This document shows positions 6,691-13,201 of a DNA stretch of 13,201 nucleotides, piece by piece. The stretch is taken from the NCBI GenBank assembly GCA_021781315.1, contig JAJXXB010000195.1:1-13201 (forward strand), in the 5' to 3' direction. The DNA comes from Actinomycetes bacterium. GTDB taxonomy: Bacteria > Actinomycetota > Acidimicrobiia > Acidimicrobiales > RAAP-2. The notes under the pieces are model-generated. The model was not told the DNA's origin, did not search any database, and saw only the letters and a program-made list of their open reading frames with translations. A program made the position numbers and the translations under genes. How positions within the stretch are numbered: position 1 is the first letter of the stretch; every line of letters starts with the position of its first letter.

Positions 6691-7773
6691 GTGCGCCGAC
6701 TCCTCGTACTCCTGATCGTGGCCTTCGTGGGGGCCGCTTCCTACGGCGTGTGGTCCTCGTCGAGCGTGAAGGTGGACGCCTCGACGGTGTCGGCCTCGAC
6801 GTTCAACGGCGAGCTCGCCGCCATCACCTCCTCGACGCCGCTGCAGTGCTTCCTCACCGCGTTGGCCCCGGCGTCCTACTCGCCCGGCGCCGGCGCCGCC
6901 AGCGTGGCCGCGTCGGGCGCCGCGGCCTGGGCCAACCTGCGTATCGAGGGGATCGCCCTCGAGAACTACGTGGCCCGCCACTTCCACTACGTCGCCACCT
7001 CGCACGACCTCGCCCAGGCGAAGGACTCGCTGCTGGGCGAGATGACCCAAGCGGCCGCCAACGACCGTCTCAGCTGCCCGGGTACCTCGAGCGACGCTCT
7101 GGCCGCGATGACCCCCGAGATGCGCGCGGCCGAGATCAAGGCCCAGGCCTACTCGGTGTTCCTGCTCACCAAGATGAACTCGACGATCCCTCTCACCGCG
7201 GCCAACGTGAAGGCGTACTACAAGGCCCACGTGGCGGACTACGACACCTTGTGCGTGTCGGTCGCCGTCGTTCCCACCACCTCGGTCGCGGCCTTCGCCC
7301 ACGACCAGGCCGCGGGCATGAGCGTCGCGGACCTGGCGCGCAAGTACTCCCTCGACGCGTCCAAGGTCAAGGGCGGCGCCTACGGGTGCTACCCGCCCAC
7401 CTCGAGTTCGTACGCGACGGTGCGCGCGGACGTCGCCTCGACGCCGCTGAACACCTTCCCGACGAGCCCGCGGGCGATCCAGTCCAACGGCGTCACCTAC
7501 GCGCTCTACGTCGCGGCGACCAAGCGCTCGACCACGCCGCTCGCCGAGGCCCAGAGCGCGGTCGTCGCCGACATCCAGAGCCTCAACGCGAGTTCGGCCA
7601 ACACTCTGAAGGAGACGATTCTCTTTCGGGCGGCGATCAAGGTCGACCCGGCGCTGGGACGCTGGGGACTGACCTCGTCGGGTCCGATGGTCGTCGCCCC
7701 GGCCACGCCGCCGGCCGCTGACGTGAACTCGACCTCGCTACTCGTCACGGCGCCCACCTCCGCCTATCAGTGA
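6691..7773 (+). CDS. membrane-anchored SurA/PpiC-like foldase or chaperone
   Basis: The 360-residue product begins with an uncleaved-looking anchor or signal segment (RRLLVLLIVAFVGAASYGVW, residues 2-21) with no lipobox cysteine, so it is probably extracytoplasmic and membrane-tethered. A helical region (about 80-175) resembles SurA N-terminal domains. A parvulin-like region follows (about 180-285), best seen in GMSVADLARKYSLDASKVKGGAYGCYPP and the later VTYALYVAATKRS. The usual catalytic parvulin opening (V-x-H-I-L) reads CVSVAVVP, so isomerase activity is doubtful. Four cysteines (C53, C129, C188, C233) could form disulfides outside the cell. The tail (about 330-360) is Pro/Ala/Ser-rich. 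It starts at GTG 6691 with a leaderless-type promoter, and its TGA overlaps the GTG of mazG by a shared GTGA. A SurA-like identity is likely; the client is unknown. Confidence 0.7.
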   Translation: MRRLLVLLIVAFVGAASYGVWSSSSVKVDASTVSASTFNGELAAITSSTPLQCFLTALAPASYSPGAGAASVAASGAAAWANLRIEGIALENYVARHFHYVATSHDLAQAKDSLLGEMTQAAANDRLSCPGTSSDALAAMTPEMRAAEIKAQAYSVFLLTKMNSTIPLTAANVKAYYKAHVADYDTLCVSVAVVPTTSVAAFAHDQAAGMSVADLARKYSLDASKVKGGAYGCYPPTSSSYATVRADVASTPLNTFPTSPRAIQSNGVTYALYVAATKRSTTPLAEAQSAVVADIQSLNASSANTLKETILFRAAIKVDPALGRWGLTSSGPMVVAPATPPAADVNSTSLLVTAPTSAYQ

Positions 7774-9065
7774 CCGCGCGCGTGCGCGTCGTGGGGCTCG
7801 GCCCCGGTGACGAGGAACTGCTCACCGCGAGGAGCGCCCGACTGATCCGCGAGTCGCCCGTCGTGAGATTTCGCACGCGACGCCACCCCGCGGCCAGCGC
7901 CTTCGGCGACGTGACGAGCTACGACGACCTCTACGAGAGCGCCGCGTCATTCGAGGACCTCTATCGCGAGATCGTCGAGGACCTGGTGGGCCTCGCTCGT
8001 GAACACGGTGAGGTCCTCTACGTCGTGCCGGGCTCGCCCGTGGTGGCCGAACGCACGGTCGAGCTGCTGGCTGAGGCTGACGTCGATCTCGTCTGTGAGA
8101 GCGCGGTCTCGGTGATCGACGTTGCCTGCGCCCGCCTGGGGCGTGATCCCATGGCGCGGGAGTTGCGCGTCGTCGACGCCCTCGCCTCGAGTGAGCCGCT
8201 GCGCGGACCCGGTCCACTGCTCATCCTGCAGACCTATTCGCGCGAGGTCCTCGCGCTGGTCGCGAGTCGGCTGCCCGCGACGTCGCTCGTGACCGTCCTG
8301 CACCATCTCGGGCTCGCCGACGAGGTCGTGACGGAACGTCGCGCCAGCGAGCTCGCGAGCTTCGCGGCCGATCACCTCACGTCGCTGTGGGTCGAGGGCC
8401 CGCGCAGCGCCGGCGCGGCGATCGACGACTTGGTGGACTTCGCGCGCACGCTGCGTCGAGAGTGCCCCTGGGACGCCGAGCAGACCCACGAGTCGCTCAC
8501 GCGCCATCTCCTCGAAGAGTCCTACGAGACCCTCGACGCGCTGGAGTCGATGGTGCGCGCGGGCGCCGACGATCTCGACGCCGTGGCCCACGTCGAGGAG
8601 GAGTTGGGCGACCTCCTCTTTCAAATCGTCTTTCACGCCGAGCTCGGTGACGAGGAGGGCCTGTTCAGTCTCGCCACGATCGCCGACGGCGTGCGCGACA
8701 AGTTGACTGGACGCCATCCCCACGTCTTCGGCGATGTGCTCGTCGCGAGCGCCGAGGACGTCGCGGCGAACTGGGAGACGCTCAAGCGCGCCGAGAAGTC
8801 GCGTGAGAGCGTGCTCGACGGCGTGCTCTGGCAGTTGCCGGCTCTCAGCCTCTACAGCGAGCTCGCCGGCATCGCCGCGCGTCTCGACGTTCGGATCGGC
8901 CGTGACGACGACTACGCCGCGACGCTGGGCGATCTCGTGGAGCGGGCGCGTCGCGCCGGCGTCGATCTCGAGGGCGTGCTGCGCCAGCGAGCGGTGGCGC
9001 TCGCGGCGGCGATTCGCGCCGCCGAGGTGGCGTCGTCGGACGACGCCGGCGATGACGCGAAGTAG
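7770..9065 (+). CDS. mazG: MazG-family nucleotide pyrophosphohydrolase with N-terminal tetrapyrrole-methylase domain (YabN type)
   Basis: MazG proteins hydrolyse NTPs, including abnormal ones, to NMP and pyrophosphate. This 431-residue protein is of the YabN layout. Residues 1-205 resemble the SAM-dependent tetrapyrrole (CobL-like) methylase fold, with VVGLGPGDEELLT at 7-19 and YVVPGSPVVAERT at 84-96. The MazG domain (about 220-345) has CPWDAEQTHESL, the metal-binding EESYE (249-253) and EEELGD (276-281) pairs, and LTGRHPHVFGD. The C-terminal part (350-431) begins like the second MazG half (WQLPALSLYSELAGIAARL) but lacks the acidic ExxE/ExxD pairs, so that half looks vestigial. Start is GTG 7770, four bases overlapping the previous stop. 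Its TAG stop begins a possible -10 for eno. The methylase domain's own substrate is not evident. Confidence 0.93.
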   Translation: MTARVRVVGLGPGDEELLTARSARLIRESPVVRFRTRRHPAASAFGDVTSYDDLYESAASFEDLYREIVEDLVGLAREHGEVLYVVPGSPVVAERTVELLAEADVDLVCESAVSVIDVACARLGRDPMARELRVVDALASSEPLRGPGPLLILQTYSREVLALVASRLPATSLVTVLHHLGLADEVVTERRASELASFAADHLTSLWVEGPRSAGAAIDDLVDFARTLRRECPWDAEQTHESLTRHLLEESYETLDALESMVRAGADDLDAVAHVEEELGDLLFQIVFHAELGDEEGLFSLATIADGVRDKLTGRHPHVFGDVLVASAEDVAANWETLKRAEKSRESVLDGVLWQLPALSLYSELAGIAARLDVRIGRDDDYAATLGDLVERARRAGVDLEGVLRQRAVALAAAIRAAEVASSDDAGDDAK

Positions 9066-9068
9066 CGT
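9063..9068 (+). promoter_or_regulatory. possible -10 box for eno
   Basis: TAGCGT fits TANNNT and, as at mfd, begins with the upstream gene's TAG stop. Initiation would fall near 9075, leaving a leader of about 18 bases containing the eno ribosome binding site. Evidence is weaker than for the leaderless sites because nothing fixes the spacing. Confidence 0.3.
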
Positions 9069-9077
9069 CGAGGCTGA

Positions 9078-10823
<1,746 letters not shown>

Positions 10824-10827
<4 letters not shown>

Positions 10828-12200
10828 CATTTCGTGACGCGTCGCCCGACGACGTAGCGGCGATCGAGACGATGTTGGGTCGTCCCCTCGCGGGGCGCTG
10901 CGCGGTCGTGGTGCGTCGAGCGGGTGCACCCGTCGTGATCGAGAATGAGCCGCACCTGCGCGACGGCACGCCCATGCCCACCCTGTATTGGCTCGTGGAC
11001 CCGGCGCTGCACGAGGCGGTGAGCCGTCTCGAGAGCGAAGGTGGCGTGCACCGCTTCGAGGAGATGGTGGACCCGTCGGCCCTCGCCGCCTGTCACGACG
11101 ACTACGCCCGGCGCCGCGGTGCGCGCGTCGTGCGCGGCGACCTCGTCGCGCCCTCGGGTGGCGTCGGGGGAACTCGCACCGGCGTGAAGTGCCTGCACGC
11201 GCACCTGGCCAACACCCTCGCCGGCCACGTCGACCCGGTCGGAGAGATCGTGGCCGGCCTGGTGGACGTGGCCGGTTGCGTGAACGTCGAGGTGGTCGCC
11301 GCGCTCGATTGCGGAAGCAACTCCACGCGACTGCTGGTCGCGGGCGTCGCCGGGACGCTTCATCGCGACTCGCGGATCACGCGCCTCAGCGAGGGCGTCG
11401 ACGCCACCGGAGCCCTGACGGGCCCGGCGCTCGCTCGCAGCTACGCGGTGCTCGAGGACTACCGGCGCGTGATGGACGAGCATGGCGTGACGCGCGGCCT
11501 GCTCGTGGCGACGTCGGCGGTGCGTGACGCGGTCAACGGCGCCGAGTTTCTCGAAGGGGCCCGCTCGCGCGTGGGCGTCGACGCGGCGATCCTCTCGGGG
11601 GCCCAGGAGGCGGCCTACTCCTTTGCCGGAGCCACCGCCGACCTCGCGGAGTCCGCGCTTGCCACGTTGGTGCTCGACGTCGGCGGGGGATCGAGTGAGA
11701 TCGCCCTGGCGACCGACGAGGGCCTGGTGAGCTACTCGATGCAACTGGGATGCGTACGCGTGACCGAGCGCGCCCTCGGCGCTGGCGTCGTGACGGCGTC
11801 GCGCGAGGCGGCCGCTCGCGCCATGATCGCCGCGGAGATCGACCGCGCCTTCGCCGCCGAAGCGGCCTTCGCTCGAGCGGTCGGCGCGGTGCGCATGGTG
11901 GGACTGGCCGGAACGGTGGCGACCCTCGCCCAACTCGACGCCCGTCTCGCGGTCTATGACCGCGAGGTGGTCCACCACCGGGTCCTGTCGCGAGCGTGCG
12001 TGCGCGAGTGGCGCGAGCGCCTCGCCGGTGAGACGCCCGAGGAGCGCATGGCCCACCCGGGCATGGTGCGTGGGCGCGAAGACGTCCTCGTGGCCGGGCT
12101 CTACGTGATCGAGGCGGTGATGGAGCGATTTGGCGCCGACGAGCTCTTGAGCAGCGAGAGCGACATCCTCGACGGGATCGTCGCGTCGCTCCTTGATTAG
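10824..12200 (+). CDS. fused DUF501 protein and Ppx/GppA exopolyphosphatase-family phosphatase
   Basis: One uninterrupted frame of 458 residues holds two families that are usually separate neighbours. Residues 1-148 match DUF501, with HLRDGTPMPTLYWLVDP (44-60) and VKCLHAHLANTLAGHVDPVG (121-140); its function is unknown. Residues 153-458 are a short-form Ppx/GppA phosphatase of the ASKHA fold: ALDCGSNSTRLLV (160-172), ATSAVRDAVNG (229-239), SGAQEA retaining the catalytic Glu (E262), LDVGGGSSEI (284-293), LAGTVATLAQL (361-371) and REDVLVAG (418-425). Such enzymes hydrolyse polyphosphate or pppGpp. There is almost no linker. GTG codons at residues 153 and 157 could allow separate initiation of the phosphatase. 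TTG 10824 overlaps the ftsB stop. In M. tuberculosis the equivalents are separate (Rv1025, Rv1026). Confidence 0.9.
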
Positions 12201-12246
12201 CGCCACCCGTGTCGGCCTGTCACGATGGGAGGGTGAGGGACCGCGA

Positions 12247-12876
12247 ATGGTGAGCGCACGAGGGTCGATCTACGCTCCGTTGAACCTGCACGGGCGGCGC
12301 GTGGTGCTGCGCACGTTGAGCGACTCGGACTACGCGGGCTGGCTGGAGGTGCGCCAGCGCTGCCACGACTGGCTGGTCAAGTGGGAGCCGCGATCGGCGC
12401 ATTCGACGCATCTCGCCGAGGATCAGCGCAGCTTCGTGAGTCGCTGCGCGATCCGCGAGCGCGAGCGCCAGATGGGCACCGGCTTCGGATTCGGCATCTT
12501 CTTCGAGGGCCGCTTCGTCGGCGAGATCACCCTCTCGTCGATCCAGCGCGGCCCCCTGCAGTCGGCCTACATCGGCTACTGGATCGACGAGGCCGTGGCC
12601 GGTCGCGGCCTGATGCCCGAGGCGGTGGTGACGGTGCTGCAGTTCTCGTTCGAGTCGCTCAACCTGCATCGCATCGAGATCAACATCATTCCGCGCAACG
12701 CGGCGTCGAGACGTGTGGTCGAGAAGCTCGGTCTGCGCTTCGAGGGCATCGCCGAGCGCTACCTCGAGATCGACGGCGCCTGGGAGGACCACGCGCGCTA
12801 CGCGGTCACCGCCGAGGAGTGGCGCGACCGCGCTCCCGAGCTGGTGGCCAACTGGCTCCTGCCAACTAGCGATTAG
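12247..12876 (+). CDS. GNAT-family N-acetyltransferase, RimJ/RimL-like
   Basis: The predicted cytoplasmic acetyl-CoA-dependent transferase has 209 residues from ATG 12247. Seen: the RimJ-type opening LNLHGRRVVLRTLSDSDY (12-29), the core strand FGIFFEGRFVGEITLSSI (82-99), IGYWIDEAVAGRGLMPEAV (109-127) with the acetyl-CoA pyrophosphate-binding AGRGLM loop, and HRIEINIIPRNAASRRVVEKLGLRFEG (141-167), the conserved GNAT motif B region. RimJ acetylates the N terminus of ribosomal protein S5 in E. coli, but the substrate here cannot be read from sequence. A TTG at 12193 is an alternative start that would overlap the previous gene; ATG 12247 is preferred because it is preceded by GAGGGA at a fair distance and because conserved sequence begins only at about residue 12. 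The TAG stop overlaps the opposing gene's stop. Confidence 0.85.
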   Translation: MVSARGSIYAPLNLHGRRVVLRTLSDSDYAGWLEVRQRCHDWLVKWEPRSAHSTHLAEDQRSFVSRCAIRERERQMGTGFGFGIFFEGRFVGEITLSSIQRGPLQSAYIGYWIDEAVAGRGLMPEAVVTVLQFSFESLNLHRIEINIIPRNAASRRVVEKLGLRFEGIAERYLEIDGAWEDHARYAVTAEEWRDRAPELVANWLLPTSD

Positions 12877-13201
12877 AGGACGACGAGCTCTCGACCGCGC
12901 AGTTCCGCGAGGTCCGTCGTGCGCAGGCGTCCTCCGACGGCCGCGGCGATCCCCGCACCGGCGAGCGCTCCGTCGCGGGGCAAGACGACCACTCCGTTGG
13001 CGGTGCCGCGCGCGAGGACGAGTCCGTGGGCGCGCACCTCGGCCATGGCACTTGACAGATCGGCCGGATCGACGCCGAGACCGACTTCGACCGCGGGGTT
13101 TTGGTAGTCGTGGCGCGAGAGTCGGCGCAGGTCGCGGATCATGGCGATCGCGTCGGAGCCCACGTTGACCGTCGAACCGCTGACGTCGTCCCACGTGACC
13201 G
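12873..13201 (-). CDS. unidentified protein, C-terminal 108 residues (5' end outside window)
   Basis: The - strand frame is open from the right edge (reading VTWDDVSGSTVNVGSD...) to a TAA at 12875-12873. The visible part has GSDAIAMIRDLRRLSRHDYQNP, then alternating hydrophobic and charged stretches (VEVGLGVDPADLSSAMAEVRAHGLVLARG, NGVVVLPRDGALAG), ending AELRGRELVVL. It has no predicted membrane segment and normal codon use for the window. A GTG at 13163 exists, but the frame stays open and protein-like beyond it, so a start further upstream is likely. I do not recognise the family. It is convergent with the acetyltransferase gene, the two stop codons overlapping by four bases, which supports this as a real gene end. 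Confidence 0.6.
   Translation of the reverse strand, partial: VTWDDVSGSTVNVGSDAIAMIRDLRRLSRHDYQNPAVEVGLGVDPADLSSAMAEVRAHGLVLARGTANGVVVLPRDGALAGAGIAAAVGGRLRTTDLAELRGRELVVL

Noticed and set aside
4528..7302. A 924-codon open frame on the - strand opposite mfd and the surA-like gene
   Set aside because: Composition is Arg/Gly/His/Val-rich with no recognisable domain, and it crosses two well-supported + strand genes. Strong G/C third-position bias removes stops from this antisense frame.
5820..7721. A 633-codon + strand frame spanning the 3' part of mfd and the surA-like gene
   Set aside because: Its sequence is dominated by Arg, Gly, Pro and Ala typical of an out-of-frame GC-rich reading, and it ignores the mfd stop and the next start.
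12193..12246. TTG 12193 as the acetyltransferase start
   Set aside because: It would overlap the Ppx stop and add 18 residues unlike the family's N terminus. ATG 12247 is closer to the conserved start and has an upstream purine-rich site.

Overview
The window is a GC-rich, densely packed chromosomal segment of housekeeping genes from an actinobacterium. The evidence is the strong preference for G or C at third codon positions, frequent GTG starts, a FtsB/DivIC-DUF501-Ppx block after enolase, and TANNNT -10 boxes placed for leaderless transcription. My best guess within Actinomycetota is an Acidimicrobiia-like lineage, inferred from overall style only. There are no rRNA, tRNA, CRISPR, insertion-sequence or phage features that I can support, and no gap between genes exceeds about 85 bases.

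Layout, left to right. Ten genes run on the + strand: glmU (5' end outside the window), prs, rplY (CTC-type L25), pth, mfd, a membrane-anchored SurA/PpiC-like protein, mazG (YabN-type, with an N-terminal tetrapyrrole-methylase domain), eno, a FtsB/DivIC-like division gene, and one open frame joining DUF501 to a Ppx/GppA phosphatase. A RimJ-like GNAT acetyltransferase follows on the + strand. At the right edge lies the C-terminal part of an unidentified - strand gene, whose stop codon overlaps that of the acetyltransferase. In Mycobacterium tuberculosis related genes form two adjacent blocks: pth-rplY-prsA-glmU on one strand and mfd-mazG-lpqU-eno-ftsB-DUF501-ppx2 on the other. Here both are on one strand, and a SurA-like gene lies between mfd and mazG.

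Themes. glmU makes the UDP-GlcNAc precursor of the wall. prs makes PRPP. rplY and pth serve translation. mfd couples repair to transcription. mazG removes non-canonical or excess nucleotides. eno serves glycolysis. The FtsB-like protein acts in septum formation, and Ppx hydrolyses polyphosphate or pppGpp.

No undescribed multi-gene system is visible. The points worth a second look are a GlmU lacking its acetyltransferase active-site half, the DUF501-Ppx fusion, precisely spaced leaderless promoters (one built on the mfd stop codon), a hairpin in the rplY leader, and an abrupt change in codon use with promoter- and terminator-like signals at the eno/ftsB junction.
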